Positions 21,311 through 33,783 of a stretch of DNA of 64,000 nucleotides are shown piece after piece. The DNA comes from Heterostelium album PN500 (lineage: Eukaryota > Evosea > Eumycetozoa > Acytosteliales > Acytosteliaceae): contig NW_008805065.1 of NCBI RefSeq assembly GCF_000004825.1, positions 992,001 through 1,056,000 on the forward strand. Reading direction: 5' to 3'. The notes below the pieces were generated by a model, which did no database searches, was not told the origin of the DNA, and saw only the letters and a list, made by a program, of their open reading frames with translations. Numbering within the stretch: the stretch's first letter is position 1; each line of letters starts with the position of its first letter. The position numbers and the translations under genes were made by a program.

Positions 21311-24155
21311 TTATTTTATATTACTTGAAAATAAAGAAGCTGGTATTTGTTTTTGTTCAAAATTAAACTTTGAAGTGGTGTGATCATTATTTTCATCATC
21401 ATCATCTTGATCTTCATCGTCGATATCAATTTCATCGTCATTCTTTAAAGCTTGTTGTGCAATAGTTGTTGGTTGTTTCGATTGATTAATATTTGTTTTA
21501 GTTGATGATGATGATGTTGGTTGACTAACTCTTTCTCTTTCTTGTTGAGCTTTCTTTTCCATCTCTGCGATTTGCTGTTGTTGTTTAATTCTCTCTGCAA
21601 TCTCCTCCTTTTGGGCTTGATTCATCATTTCGATATTGGTGATATTTATTTGGTTGTACTGTGCAGCGACCGACTTTTTAATTCTCAACATCTCTGTGAA
21701 GGTCTCTTCGTTACCGTGATGCTTCTCAAACTCGATCCACGACTTCCAGAAAATAGAGGATGTCGAAGGATCTGAGAATTGAGCGCCATGCACGTATATG
21801 CTTCTGGCACGATCGATCTCACCGTGTTTTCTCTCCATGTCGGCGAAACGAATACACATATCACGTGCCTTATCATCGGGCAACGATTCAATGGCACGCG
21901 TATAGATCTCTCTGGTCTTGGTCAAACCGTAGAACTCGGTGGTTCTGTTGATATACAATAGATACATATTGAAACGATCCTCTGGTGCGACAGCGCGAGT
22001 GGCGCGATCGTAGACTACCATCGAATGTCTTGCCAAACCAAATTGTTCCTCTACGTTGGCATACATCAGATAGAATATCTTTGATTCTTTAGGTGGAACC
22101 TTGGTGAGAACCTGTTCAAAGAGATCTCTGGTACGTTCCAACTTGGCTCCACCGTAGCGATTAATGAACTTCGTTAGATAGGTCACCCAGATATCTTGGA
22201 CATTGGGGAATGGGAAGAGTGCAACACCCTGTTCGTATGCCTTGAATGAATCCTCGAAATACTTATGTTCCTCGAGGAACTCTGCATAGTTTAGGATGGT
22301 CTGAGGTGTGACAATCTTTAGTTGAATCATCTTGTCGTAGATTGACTTGGTGTTGATGAATGTGCCATACGACTCTTCGAGATCGACATAGAATGTCCAG
22401 AGCTTCAAAGACTTCCAAATACGTTTTTGAACAGGTTCCGTGTCTGGAATGTGAGTTGGACGGCGTGGCGATATAGTTGCACGCCTCAGAATCTCGAGTG
22501 CCGTATCATAGTTGGCATGTCTCAACTCCATCTCACCGTACTCGCAATAGAGCGATGCCAGGTCGTCCACCGTTTTGTACGGTACTTTAGTGGCGCGCTC
22601 AAAGATCTTTCTCGCCTGATCGAGCTTGTTGTGAGCTTCGTAGTACTGCGCGAATGCAGCCCACAGCGTGTAGAGCTTGCCCTTGGCGTGCTGTGGATCG
22701 ACTGTGGCAACGGCCTGCGCATAGGTATCGACTATCATCTTTGGATTGCCAGTGTAGAGCTTGACGCGCTTGTGCCACTCGGCAACGTTGTGTGGATTCT
22801 GACGGAGTAGAACCGAGCTGAGCAGTAGCGGTTGTCTCTCGATGAGTCGCTCGTATCGCGCCAGCGACATCTCCAAGTCGAGCACTGTGTCACTCACATC
22901 TTCGTTGTTTGTCATTGCATCGTCGACTATCGCTTGTGCAGCGGCAATAAGACTGTCTTCGAACGAAGTGTAACCCTCCCAGACATGTGAGAAGTCACGT
23001 GCAGTGGAAACCTTGATCATTGCCTCCTCGTAGATATCACGTGCCTTGTCAAACTGTGCCAGCTGTGTATAGTAGTCGGCGAGTGACGTCCACAGCTTTC
23101 CAGCCTGATCTTTAAACTGTGCGATACCTGCTCTGATAATGGGGTCGGCATCGATACCGGATGTCTCTTGCGGGTGTCTAGCGAGAATATCGCACAACTG
23201 CAACCACAACTGATGTTTTGACTTTGATTTATATGAAACAAAGTGATCTCTATTCAAAAGATTCAATAGTTGTTCCGATGCTTCTCTCCAAGCTTGTATC
23301 TTTATTAAATATTCAACATAATCTTCTATTTTCGAATTATCAATCTGTTTGTATAAATAGATCATCATAATATAATGTTAGCAAAAATATCTAAAACAGT
23401 TATCATAATCGCGATAAATACCTTTAAATATCTTCTATATACTCTAATGGCAGTCTCTCTAATACCGATTTGCATAACGAAATCAATGTATAGTACCCAT
23501 ATTCTTTCATGTTGAGTAATGGGTAGTGCTCTCAATGCTCTATCGAATGTTCTTCTAGACTGTGTAATCTTTGATTGTGAAACTAAGAACTGACAATATT
23601 CTATCCAAATTCTAGGCATCTTTATAAATAGATTATATTAATATTATTGTTATTAATTATTGTTATTACTACTATCTATTTTCATAGTAATAGATCTATC
23701 TTGTCGAACTTACTTTATCTAAGAATATTAATGAACGTTCAAATGCTTTGTTAACAATATCGAATGATGGATCTACAATACATCTTCCTCTGACACATAC
23801 AACCAGTTCTCTTAGATAAGAATGCCATAGTTTGTATGATCTCGGCATGTGTTTGACTGCTCTTTCATAGATGTTGTTTCTAACGGATTGTGGCGCCTCT
23901 TTCTTGTAATCTAAATATCTAATCCAACTGCTCACCACCAGCGGATTACGTTTTACATCTTCTTCATAAGCTAAATCATCTTCCTCCTAAATAAATATAT
24001 AAACATGCATGTTAGTGTATTCGATTATTAATATGATAATTAGTTATAAATTCAAATTCAATCAGTAAAATCTGTTATATATATTTCTTTCTAGTACTAC
24101 ATTTACATACAGGTATATATGGTGTATTTAAATCTGATATTAACTCTGAAGGCAT
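21311..24155 (-). CDS. xab2: Pre-mRNA splicing factor SYF1/XAB2
   Basis: Exons 24155-24111, 23986-23714, 23619-23422 and 23344-21311, all in phase 0, giving 849 residues (human XAB2 is 855). It starts MPSELISDL and EEDDLAYEEDVKRNP, then consists of HAT-type helical repeats from end to end, with family stretches such as NPLVVSSWIRYL, PRIWIEYCQFL, NVAEWHKRVKLY, LEEHKYFEDSFKAYEQG and YGGAKLERTRDLFEQ. SYF1/XAB2 belongs to the Prp19-associated complex of the spliceosome and, in animals, also serves transcription-coupled repair. The C-terminus is an acidic low-complexity tail ending SLFSSNIK. Its start codon lies 555 bases from the divergent GIMAP-like gene. Confidence 0.96.
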
Positions 24156-24710
24156 CTATTTATTATATCAATCTATAATTGATCTGTATAGTTCTATTAA
24201 TATTACAAATCAACCAGTAAAATCAAATAGAACTATTGCAATGATTTTTAATCAATTATTGAAATTTTATCAGAGAATGAAAATTTTTTAAATTTTTGAA
24301 ATGACAAAAATTTATCTCAAGATAATAATCATAAGATTTCGCATCAGGCACCATTAATTGTATTTTACTATTTTAATTAGTATTTGTAATAATTGATTTA
24401 TCTTCGGAGGAGATAAAAAATTAAAAAAAAAAGTAAAAAATAATTAAATTTGAACTTCACAATTATCGAATTAATTATGATATTAAAAAAAAATCTAAAT
24501 AGTTTTTTATTTATTTATAAACTAGTTCTTTATCAAAAAATCAAAATTGTAGGTTCAATAGAGAAAAAAAAAATAAATTAAAGAATCTTTAATTTTTAAT
24601 TTTTTTTTTTAAAATTTTAAGTTTGATTTTTTTTTTTTTATTATTTATTTATGATTCAACTTGAAAGCTTTTTATTTTATTAATTTTTTTACACTCTTTA
24701 TACTTTTAAT
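24156..24710. promoter_or_regulatory. Divergent promoter region of XAB2 and the GIMAP-like gene
   Basis: 555 bases between two start codons facing away from each other, made mainly of A and T runs with several A/T-rich candidate initiator sites. No coding signal. Confidence 0.5.
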
Positions 24711-25809
24711 ATGAATTCAAATCCTAATTATTATTTGGTTTTTCTTGGGTAGGTATTAATATAGTTACTTAAAAAATTTGATATATATTAAAAATTGAAT
24801 TCAGAAATCCAGGAACAGGTAAATCATCCATTTGTAATTGTTTATGCGGACAATTGAAATGTAAATCTGGAAATTCAAGTGGAACAGGTTTGACAACTCA
24901 ATCTCAGATCATAGAAAATGGAGATTATACAATAATAGATACACCAGGATTAAGAGACCCACAAAGTAGAAAACAAGCTGCAAAAGAAATTTCAAATTCT
25001 TTAAAACTAGTAATTATTATAAAAAAAAACTACAAACTTTTATATTTAATTCTAATTGTTTTTTATTTTAAAAAAAGAATGGATATTATAAATTAATATT
25101 TGTTACTACTTTAGAGTCTGGAAGAGTTTATGTTGATGATATTGAGACTATCAATGTTATTCTCAAGTCTTTGAGTTGCCCTATAAAGTACGGAATCATT
25201 CTCAACAAGATAACTCCAAATGTTCATCGCAAGATTCTAGAGAATTCCTCAGTTCTATCTTGTTGTTGGAGATTGCTTGGATATCAACCATGTGCAAGTT
25301 ACATATTGAAAAACTTTGATCATATGAAGGATAATACTGCACTCATTGAAGACCAGACAACTAAAGGAGCATTGAAACAATTTATCGATTCAATTCCAAC
25401 TATCTATATAGATGAGTCAATGGTTGGTGAAATCGATATTAGAGACTACGAAGAAAAGGTTAGTGAATTGGAATTAAGGTTCGGCGAGATGCAAAAACAA
25501 TTAACAACTCAAATCGAAAACAATCAAGAGTTAACCAAGAGAACAGATGATTTAGGAATCATTTTGGAGAAAGAGAGAGAAGATGCAAAAGAAACACAAT
25601 TGTTAGGAATTCAACAATTAGTTAAACTCCAAGAGAAGTTTAGTGAGGACCAAAAAATGATGGCAGCTCAAGCAAATGAGATGATGATCAGACAAATGGA
25701 GATACGTGCAGAACATTCGAAACCCATTATTATTGATGGTGGAAATGGAAGTAGTGGCTCATTCTCATTCAATATACCAGTATCTCTTCCAGGTTGTTCT
25801 AGTCAATAA
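24711..25809 (+). CDS. AIG1/GIMAP-like GTPase with C-terminal coiled coil
   Basis: Exons 24711-24748, 24805-25009 and 25078-25809, phases consistent, 324 residues. The P-loop GNPGTGKSS is split by the first intron just after FLG. A G3 motif DTPGL follows TTQSQIIENGDYTIID, with a candidate switch-I Thr in GLTTQSQ. LIFVTTLESGRV follows, and GIILNKITPN stands where the G4 motif NKxD is expected, so the base-recognition Asp is replaced. This is the pattern of the AIG1/GIMAP/TOC clan rather than Ras-like GTPases. From about residue 220 there is a heptad-rich coiled coil (ELELRFGEMQKQ to QANEMMIRQMEI), then a Gly/Ser-rich end. Plant and animal members act in defence and on membranes, often as nucleotide-dependent oligomers; a like role here is inferred. 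Confidence 0.72.
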
Positions 25810-28800
25810 ATATCAATATTTTTAAATTTTATTTAAATCTTATTTAACTATATCAAATAATCAAAAATAAATTATACTTGCATATCTAATTTACAAAATC
25901 AAAGAGTTTTAAAATAAACATTTTTAATTAAACTAGTTGAGTTTAAATAAAATTTTATTGCTATTCGTAATCTTTATTTAAATTTAAATAAAAAATAATG
26001 AATAGGATTTATTCAAGTTAAATTAAAATAAGATCTATTATATAGATTAATTAATATTTAATTGGATTGTTATTTTCAATTAAATCTGATCCAATCGATG
26101 ACTTGTATGGTTTTTAACTGTATCAATCTAATAATACTTGCTTATAGTATTAAAATTGTGGTTGAGGTTATATTTGATAGATTTTGTAAATAATGATGAC
26201 GATACATTTCATAGTATGAACTACAACTAGATATTGAAAAGAAGACAAACCTTTCCTTCTATAACTGAAAAGTCAGTTCTTTTCATTACAGAATCATTTG
26301 GTTACTCTATTAACTTACTATAAATTGTAGGATTGTTTAATTAATTAAAAATAAACAGATTAAACTTAAAAAGAAAAAATTGTTCATTTTGTAAAAACAC
26401 ACTTTTGGAGTTAACAAATTTGATTACAAACAACACCGGTATTAACTGCAACTTTTACAATATCTATCTATTTTGTATTGTAAACATCATATATTCTAGT
26501 TTTTTTATATTCTAAAATGGTTACATCATAATTTAACAAACTTAAAGCAAGCAAAGTAAAGTCATGTAAGTATTGTATTATTTACACATTTTAACAAACA
26601 TTAGTTATGATGTTGTATGTTGGTTATTGCTTAATTGTAGATGAAGTTATTTGTTAAATGTTTATATATTCTCTCTCTCTCTCTCTCACCTTATACTTAT
26701 CGTAGTACTACTTTATTTTTATATATATATATATATATAAAAGTGAATATGATTTGTTGTTTTTAAAAATATCTTATTTTTTATATTAATACACAAGCAA
26801 CAACAACAGAAACCACAACACAAATGTTAACACACACACACAACAACAACAACATAACACAAAACATAAAATATATGAAACAAAACAACATTCTATCTAT
26901 CATCTCACCATCTATTTCCACATAAAATATCTATTAAACACTTTGTATAGTATTGGACTTAGTAAATAGATATATAGATAGATCATTGGATATGATTATC
27001 ATAATGGTGGTATCATGATTTATGTTCAAATTACACTACTTACTAAGGCATAGAGAATAAGTGTTGTGTTGTGTCGTTTGACATTTTTGTGTGTCATGTG
27101 TTATGTTTTGTATTGGGTGTGTGTGTGTGTGGTATTATTCATATATGTTGTTATTGTCTATATTTTTCTGATGAAATTGAATGACAAATACCAAACGATG
27201 ATGTTTATTTTTATAAGTTTTATCAAGTTTTGACATACCCATCAATACCTGACTTACGCAACCAAAAATGAAAATATAATAATAACATCAACATGATAAT
27301 GTTTTATCAATTGAAATTCAATTTAAATAATTATTCGTTTTGAGTGTATTCTGTACTCTTCTGAAATGGTTTAGTTGGTGGTACTCCATTCATTTATTTG
27401 GTTTGAACTCGATATTATTTTTAAGGTGACCACAGAGTGTGTTTGCTGTTAGTGTTGTTGTTGTTGTTGTTGTTGTTGTGGGGAATAGAGATGAGATGTG
27501 AGGTATTCGGGCAGATCAAATTAAAACCAAAAACAAACACATTCATTAATAACAAAAAAAATACATTTTTCTCAATCTGAACTATTTAAAACACATCAAT
27601 ACTAATAATACATTCTGATATCTTAATATAGGTATTAATCTATTAGTAGGTGTTGTTGATTGGTGTTTTGGTATTCGATTTCAAATATTTATAATGGTGA
27701 TTTGACAGTTTGACAGCTCAAATACTCGTTCCTCCTTTATGGTGTGTATTGTTGGATTGAATTCATTACATTTTGATTGGATATGACTGGATTGGGGTTG
27801 AAGGTTTCCACTACACTACCATTATTCCATATCACATTGGACGGCTTATCAGTTATTTTTGATGTATTGGGTTAAATAGGGAGCAACAAAAGAACTCACT
27901 CACTACTCACTCACTCACAAATACTCACAAACACTCAAAAACTCAACTCATTAATTTTAGAGTTGGTGTTTTGTTTTAATTTTTGGGTGTGAGCGATAGA
28001 CACTACAACGATTACCTTTCCAACTGATTCAATTACAATTGGTTAACCAAACTTTTGACACTCCTGTTTTTATTACCTATAGGCAAAAATCAATTAAAAA
28101 TGCAATTTTTAACTATAAAAAAATAAAATAAATGTAGTATCTATCTTTTCAAAAACAATCTATTGATCTCTTGTTACTATTAAAATTTGAAAGAGAACTC
28201 TCCTGTTTTTACTTCCGCCAATAATATAATTTAAAATAATCTTACCTCCCCTAAACCTTTAAATTTTGAGGTTCTTTACCGATTCACACAAAGAACCTCA
28301 AACAAAAAAAAACACAGAGTAATTTTCCACTTTTTACTCAATACCTGTTTATTTTTAAATACATCAAAAGTAAATCCCTTTTTCATTTCAACAAATATGA
28401 ATATATTATTGTCTTTCAAATCTATTATTTTACTATAATCAAAATAAAAAAGAAATTCAATTTATAATATATTTATCAAAATATCAAATCAATAATTTTT
28501 TTATTTATTTATAATCCATTGGAAATCATTTCATTTTTTTTTAATTTTCTCATAGGTAAAAATTTTATTATTTTACCAAATATAGAAAATATTATTTCAA
28601 TCATATCTATCTATTATTTATTTATTTTTAACAAAAAAATTGCAAACAAAAAATTAAAAGAGGAAAATAATTTCGTTGTCAAATCCAATCAAAATCTATC
28701 CAAAAAAAAAAAATCCTGTTTTATCTCACTTCATCAAGCCAATCTGGAATAAAAATAAAATAAAATATTTAATAATAATAATAAATATCATTAATTCGAA

Positions 28801-28844
28801 TAAATAAAAGACCAGAAACTAAATAAAACTAAACATTCATAAAA
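25810..28844. other. 3 kb gene-free region upstream of the ZZ-reductase gene
   Basis: A+T-rich with CA/TG-rich patches: CT repeats (26672-26690), an AT run (26721-26739), CA and CAA repeats (26830-26860), a GTT run (27452-27478) and CTCA-type repeats (27895-27950). A short open frame at 28519-28752 is A/T-driven and unconvincing. The region probably holds the 3' end of the GTPase gene and a long promoter. Confidence 0.55.
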
Positions 28845-31800
28845 ATGCCTTCGAATCATTCTTCTAAATCAAAAATAGATATATCAGAATCTTCACCATC
28901 TTCACCAACTTTAAATCATGATAGAACCAAATGTATGTCAAGTTAAATTGAAAAAAAACAAAAAAAAAAAACAAATAGTTTTAACACCATAATATTATTT
29001 CTATAGCACAAAGATTAATAGATATAAAATGTAATGTTTGTTCAATAGATCTGATGGTAGGTGAAAATAGATATGTTTGTGTTGAATGTCGGTCTTTGAA
29101 TCTATGTGAGAAATGCCATTTTAAGGAGCGACAATTTTACAAAGATTCATGCTCGATCAACAACAATAACAACAACAACTCATCATTTTCATACCTGCAC
29201 ACCGATAACTCTCCACTACCACATAAATATACAATAGAAACAAGTAAGTGGATAAAAAAAACAATCATGTTATTTGAAAAAACAATAAGGAATCCAATCA
29301 TTTTCATTTTCAAATTTCACTCTACATTTTTGTTAAATCTGATCTAATTTAATTTCTAATTTAATTTCTAATTTAATTTACTTACTTTTTCAATAATAAT
29401 AAAATAATAATAAATCATCATAACTATAGAATCACAAACAAAACTTAATCAAATATTGAAATCAGATTCAACCTACAGTACTTTTAAAAATGTATTCAAA
29501 GAATATAGAAATAGAGATTGTTTTGGATGGAGAGAAAAGGTAGAGGTATCCGAAGAGTATCCTTTTGGATTAGGTCAATATCAATGGATAACCTACGAAG
29601 AATTTCAAAAGAGTTCAGAGTATTTTGGTAATGCGCTAGCTCATTTGATACCATCTGTATGTAATTACTTAATTAGATCTTAATCTTCTGTTTTTTTTTT
29701 GATGATTGTTATTAACTTTATGATGATTCGATTTGTTTATTTACGTAAATAGAGATCATTTGTTGGAGTGTGTGCAAACAATTGTATTGAATGGTACTAT
29801 GCAGATTTCGGATGTCTTTGGTATGGTATGAGAGTGGTACCTTATCATCATCAAATCAATTGCGAATCGATGTTGGAGATGCTCACCAATTCAGAGACAT
29901 CGTGTATGATCATTTCGAAAGTTGCATTCGCCGGGTTGGTAGATATAATCACCAAGTCAAAGTATAGAAAGATCAAACTAATCATACACATCGAAGATGA
30001 CTTTGATGAGGAAACAAGACTACGTCTACCACCAACCATTCAATTCCGACTATTCAGTAACATGATGGAAACAGGTCGTAGAATTACCAAACTAAAACAT
30101 AATCCAATTAAAAAAGATGAAATATTATCATTAAGTAAGTTGTTTATCTCTTCATATTCTCGGCCATATGTGTTTTTTATATGATATTAATAACAATATT
30201 GATAATAAACTACTACTAGTTTATTCTTCTGGTTCAACTGGTTTACCAAAAGGTGTTATTACATCCGATAGAGATTATAATCAATATGTTTACTCTACGA
30301 ACAATGAATATCCACATGTTGCAATTAGTTATACTACTCTTGCACATGTTCAACGGCGATCCGACCATAAGGTGCTGTATTGTGGTGGTAGAATAGGTTT
30401 GTTCTCTGGCAATATGGAGACACTCTTTGATGATCTGAGGCTGCTGCGTCCACACAGCTTCTGGGCGGTGCCAAGAATCTGGAATATCATACATGCACAG
30501 TATCAACACGAGATCACCCAGTATCAATCGGCCGCGCCATCATCATCATCGATCAGTAGAAACCAAGCGGAGCTTGTTATCGGTGAGCGTTTCAAGCTGA
30601 TTCTTGGCGATAGAATTCAAATGGTGATGACTGGCTCTGCACCTACTTCGCCGGCGGTCATGGAGTTCATCAAGAGAACGTGGGCACCTGCACCCGTTCT
30701 GACACTGTACGGCTGTACCGAGGCACTCGTTATCTCTGTCAATGACAACGTGCTGGAGCGTGTCGACTACAAGATAGTACCGGTGGAGGAATTCGGCTAT
30801 TCACCAGACGATCAACCCTATCCTCGCGGTGAACTACACGTTAAAGTCGATCTTAACACCGGTTACTATCGAAATGACCAGGCTAACAACCAAGCATTCC
30901 AAGATGGTTGGTACAAGACTGGCGACATCATTGAACAGTATGCACCAAGAAAGATAAGAGTTATCGATCGTAAAAAGAATGCTTTTAAATTAGCAAATGG
31001 TGAATTCGTTGCGTATGTAATAATAAAAATAATAATAATATTAAAGACTGTTTATATGTTAACATATGTATAAATATTAATCAATCTATTTACAGACCAG
31101 AAAAGATAGAGAATATGTTTTATGCATCAGAAATCATTGAACATATTTTTATTTATGGTTATATCGATAAGACATTCTTGACAGCTATTGTTGTACCTAA
31201 AGAACATATTCTACATAAACATAAACTGACAATCGATAGTTCCAAAGAGGAAGTAGAAGAGAATCTACCGATTAGAAATGAAATAATGAATGAATTGGAA
31301 AGAATATCAAAGTTAAAGAGTGTATGTTAATAATTATTAATTGTCTAGCTAATAGAATGTGATAGAAATAATAAGATACTAATATTTTGTTGTTTTATAT
31401 AGTTGGCAAATTATGAAATACCTAAAATGATTACAATCGATAATAATAAGTGGACGATTGAAAGTGGTATGATTACAGGTAGTGGCAAGTTTTGTAGATC
31501 AATTATCTATAATCATTATGTGAATGATTTTATGAGAATGAATGATACCATTGAATCGATTCAGACGGGTCTACGATCACAAACAACAGAAGAGAAATCA
31601 GACTATATCGAAACATACCTCAGACTTGTACTTGGACTCGATAGTTCAAGTGAATCAATAGATCTCTCTAAATTATCATTCACTCAAATGGGTGGTGATT
31701 CTGTTGGTGCCGTTAGATTATCATCTTTATTAAAAGGTAAGTTTAGTTAGTTAGTTAGTTGGTTAGTTAGTTAGTTAGTTAGTTAGTTCGTTGTTCAATT

Positions 31801-33167
31801 GAATTGTTATTCTAATCTTTTATACAAATATTTATATAGAAAAAGCAAATATAGATATATCACCACAATTCATTTTAAATAAGAATAATAATATGAATGA
31901 TATCTCGAATATTGTGAAGAGTGGAAGTAGTTCCAGTGTAAATCAAGTATCAATCGATTGGAGTAAGGAGATGGAATTGGATAGTGATATCACTGCTGTT
32001 GGAAAGAGTGCTAAACCAATAAAGTCTGTTGGTAACAATGTTTTCTTGACTGGTGCAACTGGATTCCTAGGTGCATTCTTGTTGTTTGATCTGTTGGCAA
32101 ATCGTGGTGCTACCATAGGCAATGTCTACTGTTTGGTTAGAGGTCAATCTGTAGAGGCTGCCAAATCAAGATTGTTACAGAAGCTCTGTGAAACCTACCG
32201 GTTGGTTTTGAGCAGCGAGATGATCGATAGAATCATCGTTGTCATCGGTGACCTCGAAGCCGAGAGACTGGGCATTGCCAACGACCAGTACAACCAACTT
32301 GTAGAGAATGTCGATCTCATCATTCACAACGGTGCGTACGTTCATCTTTTGAATCCGTATCCCAATATGAAAGGAACCAATGTCGGTGGTACAGCGGAAG
32401 TACTTCGGCTGGCGAGTGCAGTCGGACAGCAACACTCGATTAGCGTAGCGCATATCTCAACGATCGGTTGTTTCTCTGAGCGTAACAAGGTTATCACAGA
32501 GTTTGACAAACCAAATGTTGATCATCTAGATAAGATGTTTGGCTATACACAATCAAAGTTGGTAGCTGAGCAACTGGTTACAAGTGCTCACCGCACCCGT
32601 AACATTCAGGCTATCATACTCCGACCTGGAACCATCTATGCCAGCAGTGAAACCGGTATAGACAACGAACACGATTTCGTAAGATTAGTATTCCGTTCGA
32701 TTCTACACCTTGGTAGTTATCCAAAGTTAAACAACCAGAACGGTGGATCACTTCTCAACTTGTCGCCAGTCGATTGGGTTGCATCGTCAGTCACCAATCT
32801 CTCACTCAATCAACAGCAACAACATCAACAACAACAACAAGAATCAGAAAATATTCCAATTTATCACTTAATTAATCAACATAATATTAGTCTATCGGAA
32901 TTCTGTAAGGTTGTCAATGACAAAGTTACACCTTTGTTGGAATTGGAATTCGATGAATGGAAATCGAGACTGTTGTCACAACCAACCAATCCACTGCACT
33001 CTATGAGTTTAGTCTTTAACAAAGAATACCCAGTGTTTTCGAGCTATGGATTCTCCAATCCACTCACCCTCCAAAAGCTTATTGACTGTGGAATGAATGC
33101 ATGTCCATACGTATCAAAGAAGTTGATTATTAAGAATATTAGATATTTGCAACAACTTAAAAATTGA
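28845..33167 (+). CDS. ZZ zinc finger-adenylation-carrier-thioester reductase (carboxylic acid reductase-like)
   Basis: Exons 28845-28932, 29007-29243, 29430-29656, 29753-30134, 30220-31012, 31096-31321, 31403-31736 and 31840-33167; all joins keep phase, giving 1204 residues. Residues 36-100 form a ZZ-type finger (CNVCSID, YVCVEC, LCEKCHF, then a His). An ANL adenylation domain follows: P-loop SSGSTGLPKG at about 314, LTLYGCTEA, WYKTGDI, VIDRKKNAFKLANGEFV and the catalytic-type Lys680 in GMITGSGK. A carrier domain has the phosphopantetheine Ser751 in FTQMGGDSVGAV. The end is an NAD(P)-dependent thioester reductase with FLTGATGFLG at about 831-840 and Tyr998/Lys1002 in YTQSK. The A-T-R order is that of carboxylic acid reductases and Lys2-type reductases: an acid is activated with ATP, loaded on the carrier and released as an aldehyde or alcohol. 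The substrate is unknown; the adenylation motifs look fatty-acid-like. Confidence 0.88.
31743..31788 (+). repeat. TTAG tetranucleotide repeat in an intron
   Basis: About eleven TTAG units with one GTTG variant, starting just after the donor site of the last intron of the ZZ-reductase gene. The many AG dinucleotides are skipped in favour of the true acceptor at 31838-31839. Confidence 0.85.
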
Positions 33168-33260
33168 TACAATTTTACAATAAACTATTATTCTTTATTT
33201 ATTTATTAGAGAAACTTTGTGATCTTTTATTTTATTTTTATTTTAAGAAAATAACTATAT

Positions 33261-33632
33261 TCCATAGACTCAGCAAGCACCTTCAATCATATATCAGAGG
33301 TGGATAGGGATCATTACTTCATTCCCAGGTCAAAGTCACCTCCATCTATCGATGCAATTGTCAAAATGACAAATCACACACCATACTTACAGATGACTAC
33401 CTCTCAACCTCACAATATCAAATACCAGTATTTAATTGACCAGGTTAAAGCCACACCTCCGCAAGTTGGTAGAACCCAGCTCTATTTTGTGGCACCAGAG
33501 GATTTGTTCGATGGATATACCCTTCAAAAGTATGTTGGAGTTGGTGGACATGTCCTAGTCAACCAACCAGTCCTTCCTCTATTTTGTATGTCCTTATCAC
33601 CTACAAGTGCCGGAGAAGACTTAAATAAATAA
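33261..33632 (+). CDS. Unrecognised ORF, probably the 3' end of a broken or partly hidden gene
   Basis: An open frame from about 33261 to the stop at 33630-33632, preceded by an AG that could be a splice acceptor (33266-33267). It encodes about 123 residues including FNHISEVDRDHYFIPRSKSP, QYLIDQVKATPPQVGRTQ and LYFVAPEDLFDGYTLQKYVG, ending SAGEDLNK. Composition is protein-like rather than A/T-driven, yet no good start codon lies near and no upstream exon is visible before the ZZ-reductase stop 93 bases away. The VAPEDLFDGYTLQKY stretch weakly recalls the C-terminal tail of Crinkler-type proteins, but I cannot confirm that. It may be a gene fragment. Confidence 0.35.
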   Translation, partial: SIDSASTFNHISEVDRDHYFIPRSKSPPSIDAIVKMTNHTPYLQMTTSQPHNIKYQYLIDQVKATPPQVGRTQLYFVAPEDLFDGYTLQKYVGVGGHVLVNQPVLPLFCMSLSPTSAGEDLNK

Positions 33633-33644
33633 AATGTTTTGAGG

Positions 33645-33661
33645 TGTAGATAGGCTACACT
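33645..33661. terminator. Small hairpin 3' of the orphan ORF
   Basis: GTGTAG (33645-33650) pairs with CTACAC (33656-33661) across a five-base loop, followed soon by T-rich sequence. It may be a 3' UTR hairpin; function is unproven. Confidence 0.35.
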
Positions 33662-33783
33662 TATTTTTTCTCAAAAAAAAAATAAATCAATAAATAAAAC
33701 TTTTTATTGAACTTCTCATTTTTTCTATTGAGATATCTTGGATTATTAAAAAATAACTAACTACTATGATAATTTAAATAAGT

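Noticed and set aside
28519-28752. 77-residue open frame upstream of the ZZ-reductase gene
   Set aside because: Ile/Phe/Lys/Asn only, as expected from A/T-rich non-coding sequence.
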